Shown in pieces: positions 7,606 through 15,690 of a DNA stretch of 27,574 nucleotides. The stretch is from Collinsella sp. (GTDB lineage Bacteria > Actinomycetota > Coriobacteriia > Coriobacteriales > Coriobacteriaceae). Every line of letters starts with the position of its first letter. The first letter of the stretch is position 1. The position numbers were made by a program, and so were the translations under genes. The stretch is from the NCBI GenBank assembly GCA_019414345.1, contig DXMF01000028.1, forward strand, positions 1 through 27,574, written 5' to 3'. The notes beneath the pieces were generated by a model. The model worked only from the letters and a program-made list of their open reading frames with translations, did not search any database and was not told the DNA's origin.

Positions 7606-8613
7606 ATGCACGCGGCTCGGTTAGGTGCTGGGACCGCAGCGGTCATCGCCGTTTTGGGCCTGAGCGGATGCGCGTTCAACCCGCTGTCTACGTTCACGAC
7701 TCCCACGATCGACCAGATCGAGTACGAGACCGTCACGCCGGCGGTGTCGGACGATGCCCTGGTCACTCCCGGAACCCTGACGGTCGCCCTCGATACTTCC
7801 GATGCGCCGCAGGCAATGCAGGGCGCCGACGGCGAGCTCACGGGGTATGCGGTTGACGCCGCCCGCGCCCTCGCAAGCCGCATGGGCCTTAAGGTCACCT
7901 TTGTCGATGCGTCCTCGGCAGGTTCCGCGCTCGGCGACAAAAAGGCCGATATCTTTATCGGCGAGATTAACTCCACGGACGGGGACATTAGCTCGCTCGG
8001 CACCTGCCTGTACGATGCCACTTCCGTGTTCGGTAAAACTAGCGATGGTGGGTCGCTAAGCGTTTCCACCGATACCCTTAACACGTCTACTCTGGGCGTT
8101 CAGATGTCCTCGGCCTCGCAGGAGGCGCTTGCTAAGCAGAGCATCACCGCCAACCAAAAGACCTACTCCAACATCAACGAGTGCTTTGAGGCGCTCGAGT
8201 CCGGCGAGGTCGACTATGTGATCTGCGACTCCACGGCCGGCGGCTATCTTGCACGCCTGATGAGCGAGGTCTCCTATGTCGGTGCGCTCGAGGCGCCCTC
8301 GACGCTTGGTGTTGCGGGCCTCTCGTCCAATGACGAACTGTGCCGTGCCGTGAGTGATGCCCTCGACGACATCACGGTCGACGGTACGCTCGAGGCGGTT
8401 CACTGCGTCTGGTACGGTCAGATTCCCTACGACCTCACCACTAAGACGGTTTCGGGCGCTAACGTGCAGCCGGGCGACTCTGAGTCCAGTGAGACCACGT
8501 CCTCCGGCAGCGAGTCCTTCGATTCCAACAATGAGACCGCATCCTCCGAGGACAAATCGTCCAGCCAGGAAGGCACCATCACTGACGACGACATTAACAA
8601 ACTCAATAGCTAG
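7606..8613 (+). CDS. Substrate-binding lipoprotein (bacterial extracellular solute-binding family 3 type)
   Basis: From the chosen ATG the protein has 335 residues. The N-terminus is a lipoprotein signal peptide with hydrophobic core and lipobox LSGC, so the mature protein would be lipid-anchored outside the membrane. The sequence then follows the periplasmic-binding type II fold: TPGTLTVALDTSDAP, GELTGYAVDAARALASRMG, and KADIFIGEINSTDGD. The last 45 residues are Ser/Glu/Asp-rich and probably disordered. GAGGGG lies 7 nt before the ATG at 7606; an in-frame ATG at 7588 adds six residues and is also possible. Family members deliver amino acids or similar small polar ligands to ABC permeases, but no permease or ATPase gene is nearby. 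The ligand cannot be read from sequence. Confidence 0.85.
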   Translation: MHAARLGAGTAAVIAVLGLSGCAFNPLSTFTTPTIDQIEYETVTPAVSDDALVTPGTLTVALDTSDAPQAMQGADGELTGYAVDAARALASRMGLKVTFVDASSAGSALGDKKADIFIGEINSTDGDISSLGTCLYDATSVFGKTSDGGSLSVSTDTLNTSTLGVQMSSASQEALAKQSITANQKTYSNINECFEALESGEVDYVICDSTAGGYLARLMSEVSYVGALEAPSTLGVAGLSSNDELCRAVSDALDDITVDGTLEAVHCVWYGQIPYDLTTKTVSGANVQPGDSESSETTSSGSESFDSNNETASSEDKSSSQEGTITDDDINKLNS

Positions 8614-8679
8614 TTATTGCTAGGGGTGGTGTCTCCTATACGTTGGAAAGGACACCTCTTCACGGTTTCAACACGCACT

Positions 8680-8714
8680 GCCGGGCTTCCCCAATAGGGG
8701 AGCCCGGCTTTTCC
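8680..8714 (+). terminator. Rho-independent terminator after the lipoprotein gene
   Basis: GCCGGGCTTCCCC (8680-8692) pairs with GGGGAGCCCGGC (8697-8708), one bulged T, tetraloop AATA, followed by TTTT. A smaller hairpin with GGTGTC/GACACC arms (8628-8656) precedes it. Confidence 0.9.
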
Positions 8715-8930
8715 ATCCCTATAAAACCAGCAGGTCAAAGCCAATTTTTGGGACCAAATATAAAGCCGCCAGCTCCCTCCTATAGCGCACTTTGCCATGG
8801 AAAAGTACGAGACTTCGGTATGCGGTATCAAGCAATCGTTATTCGGGTCTTTAGGAATCCGCGTGATTAAATGCACGGCAATGGGTACATAGCCAGTACA
8901 GTAAGTCCCCGAGGCAGATTGGAGCCACGT
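8715..8930 (+). promoter_or_regulatory. Leader/promoter region of the HPF gene
   Basis: A 216-bp stretch more AT-rich than the genes beside it, with no ORF. Possible promoter elements (TTGCCA at 8792 with weak -10 options near 8815-8825; TATAAA near 8759) are not convincing. Structured raiA-motif RNAs are known upstream of raiA/hpf genes in Firmicutes and Actinobacteria. I cannot confirm that motif here by eye. Confidence 0.3.
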
Positions 8931-9515
8931 ATGGATATCAAGGTTTCTGGACGCAAGACGACGGTAACCGATGCTCTGCGTGCGCATGTGGATGAGAAGA
9001 TCGGCGAGGCGCTCAAGGTTTTCGATATCGAGCCCATGACGGTCGACGTTGTACTTCGCTATGAGAAGAACCCCTCGAACCCCAACCCGGCAATCGTCGA
9101 GGTCACGGTTCGTGCCCGCGGTTCGGTGATTCGCGTTGCCGAGCACGGTGCAGATATGTACGCCGCCATCGACCTCTCCGCCGATAAGGTCACCCGCCAG
9201 CTGCGTAAGTTCAAGACCAAGGTCGTGGACAACCGCCAGGGCGGTGCCAGCGCCGCGGATGTTGCGCCGGTCGAGCGCGTCGAGGATCTGGCCGACCTGC
9301 TGCTGCCCGAGGAGGAGGACGACCTGCTCGTCCGCGAGAAGGTCATCGACGTCACCCCGATGACTGAGGAGCAGGCGCTGGTGCAGACCGATCTGCTCGG
9401 CCACGACTTCTACGTGTTCGAGAACGCGACGACCGGCCTTATCAATGTGGTGTATCACCGTAAGAATGGTGGATATGGCATCATCAAGCCCCGTATCGAA
9501 ACACTTGACGAGTAA
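8931..9515 (+). CDS. hpf: Long ribosome hibernation promoting factor
   Basis: A 194-residue long-form HPF. Residues 1 to about 100 form the S30AE/RaiA domain, beginning MDIKVSGRKTTVTDALRAHV, which binds the 30S decoding region and blocks tRNA and mRNA binding in stationary phase. After an acidic linker, the C-terminal dimerisation domain (about 135-194) contains HDFYVFENATTGLINVVY, as in other long HPFs that pair two 70S ribosomes into 100S dimers. The ATG at 8931 has GGAG 6 nt upstream. An in-frame ATG at 8871 would add 20 residues not seen in the family and lacks a ribosome site. The gene is monocistronic: its own leader, and a terminator at 9545-9577. Confidence 0.95.
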   Translation: MDIKVSGRKTTVTDALRAHVDEKIGEALKVFDIEPMTVDVVLRYEKNPSNPNPAIVEVTVRARGSVIRVAEHGADMYAAIDLSADKVTRQLRKFKTKVVDNRQGGASAADVAPVERVEDLADLLLPEEEDDLLVREKVIDVTPMTEEQALVQTDLLGHDFYVFENATTGLINVVYHRKNGGYGIIKPRIETLDE

Positions 9516-9519
9516 AATA

Positions 9520-9577
9520 CGTTAACTTGCATGAGTTAACGGTTGGCGGCCATCCCATGCGGGTGGTCGCCTTTTTT
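9520..9577 (+). terminator. Terminator of hpf, preceded by a small palindrome
   Basis: An 8-bp palindromic hairpin, CGTTAACT/AGTTAACG (9520-9541), is followed by a stem with arms GGCGGCCATCCC (9545-9555, one bulge) and GGGTGGTCGCC (9561-9571), then TTTTTT. The second hairpin is a typical rho-independent terminator. Confidence 0.9.
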
Positions 9578-9595
9578 ACGTAAGGAGTCGCTTTG

Positions 9596-10549
9596 ATGGA
9601 CAAGGCTGCATCTACCGGCCATTCTGACCGCTGCCGCATCGTCGTCGATACCTGCTGCGACTTTAGCCCCGAGGTCGCCGCGAACCTCGATGTCGATATC
9701 CTGGGTTTCCCCTTCATTATCGATGGCGAAGAGCGCACGGATGACATCTGGTCGAGCATGAGCCCTAAGGAGTTCTACGACCGCATGCGCGCCGGTGCCC
9801 GCGTGTCCACCTCGGCTGTGTCGCTCGGTCGCTATATCGAGTTCTTTACCGAGTGCGCCAAAGAGGGCACGCCCACGGTCTACCTGTGCTTTACCTCGGC
9901 GCTGTCGTCGAGCTACAACTCCGCGTGCCAGGCGGCGGACGCCGTGCGCGCCGAGTATCCCGATTTTGAGCTGTACGTGGTCGACAACGCTCTACCCTGT
10001 GCGACCGGCGCGCTCTTGGCGCTCGAGGCCGTGCGCCAGCGTTCGGCGGGACTGACCGCCAAGCAGCTGGTCGATTGGGCAAACGAGGCAAAGACCTACG
10101 TCCACGGCTACTTTACGCTCGAGAGCTTCGACGCACTGGCTGCCGGCGGCCGCATTCCGCCCGCGGCGGCGCAGCTCACGGCAAAGCTCGATGTCAAGCC
10201 CGAGCTCTCCTACGACCTGGCCGGCTCGCTGTCGCTGATCGGCGTCAACCGCGGCCGCAAGAAGGCGCTCAAGTCCATCCTCAAGTCGTTCCGCGAGAAC
10301 TACGTGCCCGATCGCACCATGCCCATCGCCATCATGACGGCCGATGCCGAAAAGGATGGTGACTGGCTCGAAGCCGCCATCCGCAAGGAGGAGGGTTGCG
10401 CCGACGTCACGATCATTCGCGGCTCCGTGGGTCCCACCATCGGCTCGCACGTGGGCCCCGGCATGGTGGGCTGCGCGTTTTGGGGTAAGAACCGCGCCGA
10501 CAAGGCGTCGCTTTCCGACCGTATCGCCCGCCGCGTGCGCGGTCAGTAG
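9596..10549 (+). CDS. DegV family fatty-acid-binding protein
   Basis: A 317-residue member of the DegV (EDD) family. These proteins bind fatty acids; in Firmicutes FakB proteins of this family present the fatty acid to the kinase FakA. Visible hallmarks are the N-terminal VDTCCDF (family: D-S/T-x-x-D), STSAVS ligand-loop residues, LSSSYNSA, AAGGRI (family: L-x-x-GGR), and the C-terminal VGPTIGSHVGPG motif, where the conserved His sits at the fatty-acid carboxylate. The ATG at 9596 is preceded by TAAGGAG 8 nt upstream. A FakA-type kinase is not in this window, so whether this is a FakB or another DegV protein cannot be decided. Confidence 0.92.
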   Translation: MDKAASTGHSDRCRIVVDTCCDFSPEVAANLDVDILGFPFIIDGEERTDDIWSSMSPKEFYDRMRAGARVSTSAVSLGRYIEFFTECAKEGTPTVYLCFTSALSSSYNSACQAADAVRAEYPDFELYVVDNALPCATGALLALEAVRQRSAGLTAKQLVDWANEAKTYVHGYFTLESFDALAAGGRIPPAAAQLTAKLDVKPELSYDLAGSLSLIGVNRGRKKALKSILKSFRENYVPDRTMPIAIMTADAEKDGDWLEAAIRKEEGCADVTIIRGSVGPTIGSHVGPGMVGCAFWGKNRADKASLSDRIARRVRGQ

Positions 10550-10647
10550 GCAAGCGCTGCGTCCGTAATCGCCCTCGACTCACAGCCCAAACGCTGGCAC
10601 CGAGTATTCAACCTGGTAACAACACCCAACCCAAAAGGAAAGGTTTC

Positions 10648-11727
10648 ATGGCAAACAAGCTCTCCGTCGCATTCATTGGCACCGGAATCATGGGTGCCCC
10701 CATCGCCGGCCACATTCTGGACGCCGGCTATCCCGTCACGGTCAACAACCGCACCAAGTCCAAGGCGGCGGCGCTTATCGAGCGCGGCGCCGTCTGGGCA
10801 GATACGCCGGCCGATGCCGCGGCGAACGCCGATGTCGTCTTTACCATGGTGGGCTATCCCTCCGAGGTCGAGGAACTCTACCTGGCGGGCGACGGCCTGC
10901 TCGCGTGCACCAAGCCGGGTGCGGTCTTGATCGACCTCACCACGAGCTCGCCCGAGCTTGCCCGTGACATTGCCGAGGCCGCCCAGGTTTCTGGTCGCAT
11001 GGCGTTTGACTGCCCCGTCACCGGCGGCGAGTCGGGCGCTATCGCCGGTACGCTCACGGCTATCGTGGGCGCTACCGAGAACGACATCGCGCCGGTCCGC
11101 GACATCCTTGCCACCTTTGCGGCCAACATCTGCTGCTTCGACGGCGCCGGCAAGGGCCAGGCTGCCAAGCTCGCCAACCAGGTGTCGCTGGGCGCCTGCA
11201 TGGTCGGCATGGCAGACGCCATGGCATTTGCCGAGTTGAGCGGCCTTGACCTGGAGAAGACCCGCCAGATGATCCTGGGCGGCACCGGCAAGTCCGGCGC
11301 CATGGAGAGCCTGGCTCCCAAGGCGCTCGACGGCGACTACAAGCCCGGCTTTATGGTCGAGCACTTTATCAAGGACCTGCGCTTGGCGCTCGCCTATGCC
11401 GACGACCGCGAGCTTGCGCTGCCCGGTGCCGACGTGGCCTTTACGCTCTACGACATGCTCGACGCCATCGGTGGTGCCAAGCTGGGTACCCAGGCCGTCA
11501 CGGTCCTCTATAAGGAGGAGGCCGACGCCATCGCCGCCGGTCTGGACTGGTCGCAGTATCGTCCCGAGGAGCATGGCGCTCACGAGGAAGGCTGCGGTTG
11601 CGGCGAGCACGGCGACGACCATGAGTGCGGTTGCGGTCACCATCACGGCGAGGACCACGAGTGCTGCGGCGGCCACGGCCATGACGACGGCCATGAGTGC
11701 TGCTGCGGCCACCATCACGGGGAGTAG
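10648..11727 (+). CDS. 3-hydroxyisobutyrate dehydrogenase-family NAD(P) oxidoreductase with His/Cys-rich tail
   Basis: Residues 1 to about 295 form a complete beta-hydroxyacid dehydrogenase (6-phosphogluconate dehydrogenase-like). The Rossmann motif GTGIMGAPIAGHIL lies near the N-terminus, then the substrate-loop segment DCPVTGGESGA, and the catalytic-lysine helix GKGQAAKLANQ. Members reduce or oxidise small beta-hydroxyacids such as tartronate semialdehyde or 3-hydroxyisobutyrate; the exact substrate is not clear. Unusually, residues 307-359 form a metal-binding-like tail with 14 His and 9 Cys in 53 residues, many in CGC, CCC and HHH groups. This is not part of the enzyme fold and recalls the tails of SlyD or nickel chaperones. 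A clear Shine-Dalgarno (AAAGGAAAGG) precedes the ATG. The next gene starts 5 nt after the stop. Confidence 0.88.
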   Translation: MANKLSVAFIGTGIMGAPIAGHILDAGYPVTVNNRTKSKAAALIERGAVWADTPADAAANADVVFTMVGYPSEVEELYLAGDGLLACTKPGAVLIDLTTSSPELARDIAEAAQVSGRMAFDCPVTGGESGAIAGTLTAIVGATENDIAPVRDILATFAANICCFDGAGKGQAAKLANQVSLGACMVGMADAMAFAELSGLDLEKTRQMILGGTGKSGAMESLAPKALDGDYKPGFMVEHFIKDLRLALAYADDRELALPGADVAFTLYDMLDAIGGAKLGTQAVTVLYKEEADAIAAGLDWSQYRPEEHGAHEEGCGCGEHGDDHECGCGHHHGEDHECCGGHGHDDGHECCCGHHHGE

Positions 11728-11732
11728 CGCCC

Positions 11733-12158
11733 ATGAGCTGGACGTTCGTGGTACTAGCGCTGGTGCTCTTTCTCTTTGCGATCTACATTGGCTTTTTGTG
11801 CGGCCAGTGGGCGTGCGAAAAGCGCGTGATCACCAAGCGCGACTACTGGATTGCCAATTTTGCAGGAGCGGCGGCAGTCGTCCTACTGACCTGGGTGTTC
11901 TCGCTGTTCCCGCTGGTGCAGTTTGCGCCGATCGGCTGGCTCGGCGGCTTTATCGCCGGTCTTAAGATGAGCTTTGGCGAGTCCGTCGGTCCGTGGCGCA
12001 AACACGACGAGGTCTTTAACGTCAACAAGGCTCATCGCGCCGCCGCCGACGCGGGCGACGCTGAGGAACGCCGCCGTGCGCGTCGCAATGGCGCGGCCGA
12101 CCGACAGCTCATCTCGGTCACCGATGACAGCAAGGGTGCTGGCAAGCACGCTAAGTAA
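11733..12158 (+). CDS. Small membrane protein of unknown function, two hydrophobic regions
   Basis: A 141-residue protein, not recognised. Residues 3-25 form a hydrophobic segment, and a second hydrophobic region spans about 38-77 (NFAGAAAVVLLTWVFSLFPLV and then a Gly-rich stretch). The C-terminal half is hydrophilic and charged (RRRARRNGAADR) and would lie in the cytoplasm. The ATG at 11733 follows GGGGAG inside the end of the preceding gene with 8 nt spacing, so it is translationally close to the dehydrogenase. The gene downstream starts 18 nt after the stop, suggesting one transcript for 10648-13967. Function is unknown. Confidence 0.8.
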   Translation: MSWTFVVLALVLFLFAIYIGFLCGQWACEKRVITKRDYWIANFAGAAAVVLLTWVFSLFPLVQFAPIGWLGGFIAGLKMSFGESVGPWRKHDEVFNVNKAHRAAADAGDAEERRRARRNGAADRQLISVTDDSKGAGKHAK

Positions 12159-12176
12159 TAGTAAGAAGAGGTAACT

Positions 12177-12875
12177 ATGGCAGAAAACAAAGACGAACAG
12201 CTCACCGACGAGGAGCTGGCACAGCTTCAGCTGGCAGAGGAGAACGAGAACGCCGTCGACCGCCTGGTTCAGGAGCTCGGCTGCCCCACGCGCCGCATCC
12301 GCCAGTTTGCCGCCCGCGTGCTGCATCTGCTTGCCGAGCGCGATCCCCAGCGCGTCGTGCCCTGCGTGCCCGCGCTGATCGAGGCGCTCGACCGCCCCGA
12401 GGCGCAGACCCGCTGGGAGGCTCTCGATGCCCTGACGGCGCTCGCCACCACCTGCCCCGAGCAGCTGGGCGATGCCTTTGAGGGCGCCGAGACCGCACTG
12501 TTCGACGAGATTTCCTCCACGCTGCGCTATGCCGCCTTCCGCCTGCTGTGCGTGTGGGGCGCCACGAGTGTCGAGCGTTCGCGCGAGGCTTGGCCCATCC
12601 TGGACGAGGCCATCCAGTGCTACCACGGTGATCTCGAGTATCGCGACATGCTCGGTTGCCTGTACGAGTTTGGTCAGGGCGAGATTGACGCCGAGGTTGC
12701 CGAGAAGCTCGCGCTGCGCCTTAAGTTCGACGCCGAGAACGGCAAAGGCAGCTATCTCAAGGCCCGTTCGAGCGAGATTTGCGAAATGCTTGTTAAACGT
12801 TTTGGCCTGGATCTCTCCAAAAAGAAGAAGCGTGCTAGCGTTAAAAAATCTGACGACGCCGAAGACGAGGAGTAA
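12177..12875 (+). CDS. HEAT-repeat-like protein of unknown function
   Basis: A 232-residue, mostly helical protein. After an acidic N-terminus come helical pairs of HEAT character: RRIRQFAARVLHLLAERDP, PALIEALDRPEAQTRWEALDAL, and LRYAAFRLLCVWG. Such repeats form curved scaffolds for protein or nucleic-acid binding. The C-terminus is a Lys-rich stretch followed by DDAEDEE. The start has AAGAGG upstream. The Shine-Dalgarno of the isocitrate dehydrogenase gene lies inside its 3' end, and the two are 6 nt apart, so they are likely translated from one mRNA. No catalytic motif is visible. Confidence 0.75.
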   Translation: MAENKDEQLTDEELAQLQLAEENENAVDRLVQELGCPTRRIRQFAARVLHLLAERDPQRVVPCVPALIEALDRPEAQTRWEALDALTALATTCPEQLGDAFEGAETALFDEISSTLRYAAFRLLCVWGATSVERSREAWPILDEAIQCYHGDLEYRDMLGCLYEFGQGEIDAEVAEKLALRLKFDAENGKGSYLKARSSEICEMLVKRFGLDLSKKKKRASVKKSDDAEDEE

Positions 12876-12881
12876 CAGATT

Positions 12882-13967
12882 ATGGCGCACGATGTAGTCC
12901 TGATTCCCGGTGACGGTATCGGTCCCGAGATTACGCAGGCCATGCGCCGCGTGGTCGAGGCCGCCGGTGTCCAGATCAATTGGAACGTCCAGGAGGCCGG
13001 TGCCGGTGTCATGGACGAGTTTGGCACGCCGCTGCCCCAGCACGTGCTCGATGCGGTCGCCGAGACCAAGGTTGCCATCAAGGGTCCCATTACTACGCCG
13101 GTTGGCACGGGTTTCCGCAGCGTTAACGTCGCCCTGCGCAAGCACTTTGACCTGTACGCCTGTGTGCGCCCTTGCCTGTCGCAGCCGGGCGACGGCTCGC
13201 GCTTCCGCGACGTCGACCTGGTCATCGTGCGCGAGAACACCGAGGACCTCTATGCCGGCATCGAGTTCGATGAGGGGGCTGCCGAGGTCGAGGAGCTCTC
13301 GCAGCTTGTCGAGCGCTCGGGTCAGAAGGCCTTCGCCGCCGATTCCGCTATCTCGATCAAGCCCATCTCCATCGCCAAGAGCCGCCGCATTGTGGAGTAC
13401 GCCTTTGAGTACGCCCGCCGCTGCGGCCGCAAAAAGGTGACGGCCGTGCATAAGGCCAACATCATGAAGGCGACCGATGGCCTGTTCCTGCGCGTTGCGC
13501 GCGAGGTGGCCGCCAACTATCCCGATATCGAGTTCAACGACAAGATCGTCGACGCCACCTGCATGGGCCTGGTCCAGAACCCCAACGACTTCGATGTCCT
13601 GGTGCTGCCCAACCTGTACGGTGACATTGTGAGCGACCTGTGCGCCGGTCTGGTAGGTGGACTGGGTATGGCTCCGGGTTCCAACATCGGTGCCGACTGC
13701 GCCATCTTCGAGGCGACGCACGGCTCCGCGCCCGATATCGCTGGCCAGGATATCGCTAACCCCACGGCCGAGATTCTGTCCGCGGCTATGATGCTCGATC
13801 ACCTGGGCGAGAACGACGCGGCCAATCGCATTCGCGCCGCCGTTTCTGCCACGCTCGACGAGGGTGAGCAGGTTACCGGCGACGTTCGTCGTGCCCAGAC
13901 CGGCTCCGTTGAGGGCGCTGTGGGCACGCAGGCCTTTGCCGATGCCGTTATCGCGCACCTGGCCTAA
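12882..13967 (+). CDS. icd: Isocitrate dehydrogenase, NAD-dependent type
   Basis: A 361-residue decarboxylating dehydrogenase, converting isocitrate to 2-oxoglutarate. The motifs TTPVGTGFRSVNVALRK and DLYACVRPC are the isocitrate-binding signature of NAD-IDHs, close to eukaryotic IDH3. VRENTEDLYAGIE, HKANIMK (catalytic Lys) and the DATCMGLVQNP/NLYGDIVSD metal-binding aspartates are present. In the cofactor loop, HGSAPDIAGQD has Asp-Ile where NADP enzymes have Lys-Tyr, which points to NAD. LeuB is less likely because its REL(T)GG motif is absent. GAGGAG lies 9 nt before the ATG, within the preceding gene. A gut anaerobe would use it mainly for glutamate supply (inference). Confidence 0.92.
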   Translation: MAHDVVLIPGDGIGPEITQAMRRVVEAAGVQINWNVQEAGAGVMDEFGTPLPQHVLDAVAETKVAIKGPITTPVGTGFRSVNVALRKHFDLYACVRPCLSQPGDGSRFRDVDLVIVRENTEDLYAGIEFDEGAAEVEELSQLVERSGQKAFAADSAISIKPISIAKSRRIVEYAFEYARRCGRKKVTAVHKANIMKATDGLFLRVAREVAANYPDIEFNDKIVDATCMGLVQNPNDFDVLVLPNLYGDIVSDLCAGLVGGLGMAPGSNIGADCAIFEATHGSAPDIAGQDIANPTAEILSAAMMLDHLGENDAANRIRAAVSATLDEGEQVTGDVRRAQTGSVEGAVGTQAFADAVIAHLA

Positions 13968-14026
13968 GGCATGCAGACTGCAAACGCCTAAATAGTACTT
14001 AAGTGTTTGCGTATAACCTGAGAATC

Positions 14027-14060
14027 AATACGCCCGGCGCTTTGTCGGGCGTATTCTATT
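14027..14060 (+). terminator. Terminator after icd
   Basis: AATACGCCCG (14027-14036) pairs with CGGGCGTATT (14046-14055), perfect 10-bp stem. The T-tail (CTATT) is weak. A second small inverted repeat (GCAAAC/GTTTGC, about 13979-14011) precedes it. Confidence 0.7.
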
Positions 14061-14093
14061 GCGGACTATGTTTCCTAACAAGGAGTAACTGAT

Positions 14094-15188
14094 ATGGGTC
14101 TGATTCAAAAGAAGGACGAGAAGGACGAGATCGACGGCATCCAGATCATCGAGCGCGGCGAAGGCCCCGATGGTGATGAGGAGGAGAAGATCGATCTGGT
14201 CGCCGGTACGTCTGCCGAACATATTGCCGCCGGTACGACGGCCGAGGAGGAGGACGCTCGCCTGGAGGCAAAGATCGCCGCGGACGCCGCCGACGAGAAC
14301 CTCATGCCCGAGGAGCAGGACGAGGACGACGATATCCTGGGTTCCGACGAAGACGACCGCGCATCCAAGCACAAGAAGACGATGATTGCCGCCTTTGTGG
14401 TTGCAGTCGTGATTGCTGCCGTGATTGGCTTCTTTATTGGCAATGGTGGTTTTGGCGGCAAGGGTGTCGGCTCGGCGACCCTCACCGAGGACCAGCTCGA
14501 TTCGACCGTGGCAAGCTACAGCTACAACGGCAAGAAGAGCGACATCACCGCGCGCGAGGCCATTGAGAGCCAGTACAGCCTCGACACCGTCAAGGATGGC
14601 GATGGCAACTACACCGCTCCCTCTGCCGACGTCATCCTGTCCTACGTGCGCAACAAGATCCTGCTCGACGCTGCCGAGGACGAGGGCATCACCGTCTCTT
14701 CTAAGGAGATGAAGAAGTACGCCGAGGATTCCATCGGCACTTCGGACTACAAGACCATGGCCACGCAGTATGGCGTGTCCAAGGACCAGGCCAAGCAGAT
14801 CGTCCGTCAGTCCGCGACGCTGCAGAAGCTCTACAAGAAGAAGGTGGGCGATAGCTCCGCAAGCATGCCGACCGCCCCGACCGAGCCTGCTGACGGCAAC
14901 GAGGAGACCGCGAGCAAGGACTACGCCGATTACATCATCAAACTTGCCGGCGACGAGTGGGATAGCGAAAAGGGCACCTGGAAGGACGCCGATAGCACCT
15001 ACGCTAAGGCCTTCGCTGACGATGCCTTTACGGCTGATAGCGCTACCTACAAGCAGGCCATGACCGCCTATTACACCGCCTACCAGCAGTACTCTTCGCA
15101 GGCTTCGAGCGCCAGCTCCAAGTGGACCGAGTATGCTAACGGCCTGTATGCCAAGGCCAACATCAGCATCTACGGCCTGTTTGCGTAA
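14094..15188 (+). CDS. Membrane-anchored SurA-N-like (foldase/chaperone-like) protein
   Basis: A 364-residue protein in three parts. Residues 1 to about 95 are cytoplasmic, very acidic and probably disordered. A single transmembrane helix lies at about 99-121 (MIAAFVVAVVIAAVIGFFIG). The outer domain contains SADVILSYVRNKILLDAAEDEGITVSSKEMKKYAE-type helices that match the SurA N-terminal chaperone domain, where an LI..KLL..EA...GI.VS.E pattern is typical (the segment is longer than the pattern shown here). No parvulin PPIase domain is present, so chaperone rather than isomerase function is expected. AAGGAG lies 8 nt before the ATG. The gene stands alone between two terminators. Confidence 0.7.
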   Translation: MGLIQKKDEKDEIDGIQIIERGEGPDGDEEEKIDLVAGTSAEHIAAGTTAEEEDARLEAKIAADAADENLMPEEQDEDDDILGSDEDDRASKHKKTMIAAFVVAVVIAAVIGFFIGNGGFGGKGVGSATLTEDQLDSTVASYSYNGKKSDITAREAIESQYSLDTVKDGDGNYTAPSADVILSYVRNKILLDAAEDEGITVSSKEMKKYAEDSIGTSDYKTMATQYGVSKDQAKQIVRQSATLQKLYKKKVGDSSASMPTAPTEPADGNEETASKDYADYIIKLAGDEWDSEKGTWKDADSTYAKAFADDAFTADSATYKQAMTAYYTAYQQYSSQASSASSKWTEYANGLYAKANISIYGLFA

Positions 15189-15230
15189 GGTTTGCCTGCA
15201 CTACTGTGCGCTAGCCGATCTGCCTGATTT

Positions 15231-15268
15231 AGCCCGCTAGAACGGACAACGTTCTAGCGGGCTTTTTG
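15231..15268 (+). terminator. Strong rho-independent terminator
   Basis: AGCCCGCTAGAACG (15231-15244) pairs perfectly over 14 bp with 15250-15263, loop GACAA, followed by TTTT. Confidence 0.95.
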
Positions 15269-15346
15269 CTGCCGAAACCACTGGAGTAGGCCTCGCGCCC
15301 GCGCAAGCGCTCCATTGTGTTTCCCTAATTCATCTGGGAAAACGAC

Positions 15347-15360
15347 TGCAAACGATTGCA
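15347..15360. promoter_or_regulatory. cre-like palindrome in the PTS control region
   Basis: TGCAAACGATTGCA fits the catabolite-responsive-element pattern TGNAANCGNNNNCA used by LacI-family regulators such as CcpA, and has TGCAA/TTGCA dyad arms. It lies far upstream (about 470 bp) of IIA. A LacI-type regulator is not encoded in the window, so the role is inferred. Confidence 0.4.
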
Positions 15361-15364
15361 AGTA

Positions 15365-15640
15365 ACCGGTGAACGGTCGAAAACTACCGTTCACCGATAA
15401 TCTCAAAACTGGTTCTAACTGGTATTAAGTCAAAAAGACCAATTCACATATCTTCACAATGACCTGCAATTTTTCTACACGCTATTTTTAGCCGCCCTGC
15501 GTTGTTTAGACACAGGAAAAGATCCGATCTTTTGCCAAAGCATTTCGGAACGGTTTCAAAACCGCAGGTAGAAGTGTTAACGACCGGTAAACGGTCGATT
15601 TATCACCGTGAGCGGTGCAAAAACGTTTTACCGTATGAAT
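15365..15640. promoter_or_regulatory. AACGGT-repeat cluster upstream of the PTS operon
   Basis: Perfect 11-bp inverted repeat CGGTGAACGGT (15367-15377) / ACCGTTCACCG (15386-15396). A near-copy of its left side, ACCGGTAAACGGTCGA, recurs at 15583-15598 (one mismatch from 15365-15380). Further dyads are CGGTTTCAAAACCG (15551-15564) and CACCGTGAGCGGTG (15604-15617). ACTGGT occurs twice in tandem at 15408 and 15418. No ORF is present. The repeated half-sites suggest binding by at least one more transcription factor. Confidence 0.45.
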
Positions 15641-15664
15641 CAACGAAAGCGACCTCTTCTGGGG

Positions 15665-15673
15665 TGATATAGT
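15665..15673 (+). promoter_or_regulatory. Extended -10 promoter element for the PTS operon
   Basis: TGATATAGT contains an extended -10 (TGn followed by TATAGT, 15668-15673). No good -35 is seen, which is usual for extended -10 promoters that depend on activation. Transcription would start near 15680, leaving a 140-nt leader before IIA. Confidence 0.45.
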
Positions 15674-15690
15674 GACAACAACACGTCACG

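Noticed and set aside
10543..11718. A 391-codon minus-strand open frame over the dehydrogenase
   Set aside because: Shadow of a well-supported dehydrogenase; composition (Ala/Val/Leu repeats) comes from the opposite His/Cys-rich tail.
11883..13958. A 691-codon open frame on the minus strand across the HEAT-like and icd genes
   Set aside because: It is the antisense shadow of GC-rich genes with clear motifs on the plus strand; it lacks family motifs and a ribosome site.
12882..13967. 3-isopropylmalate dehydrogenase (LeuB)
   Set aside because: The LeuB substrate motif REL(T)GG is missing; RENTEDLY and TTPVGTG motifs fit NAD-isocitrate dehydrogenase, and no leu genes are nearby.
15231..15268. 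The strong palindrome as an attachment or recombination site
   Set aside because: Stem, short loop and T-run after a stop codon make a rho-independent terminator the simplest reading.
15365..15640. A CRISPR-like array in the repeat-rich PTS control region
   Set aside because: The repeats are short, imperfect and irregularly spaced; there are no spacers of uniform length.
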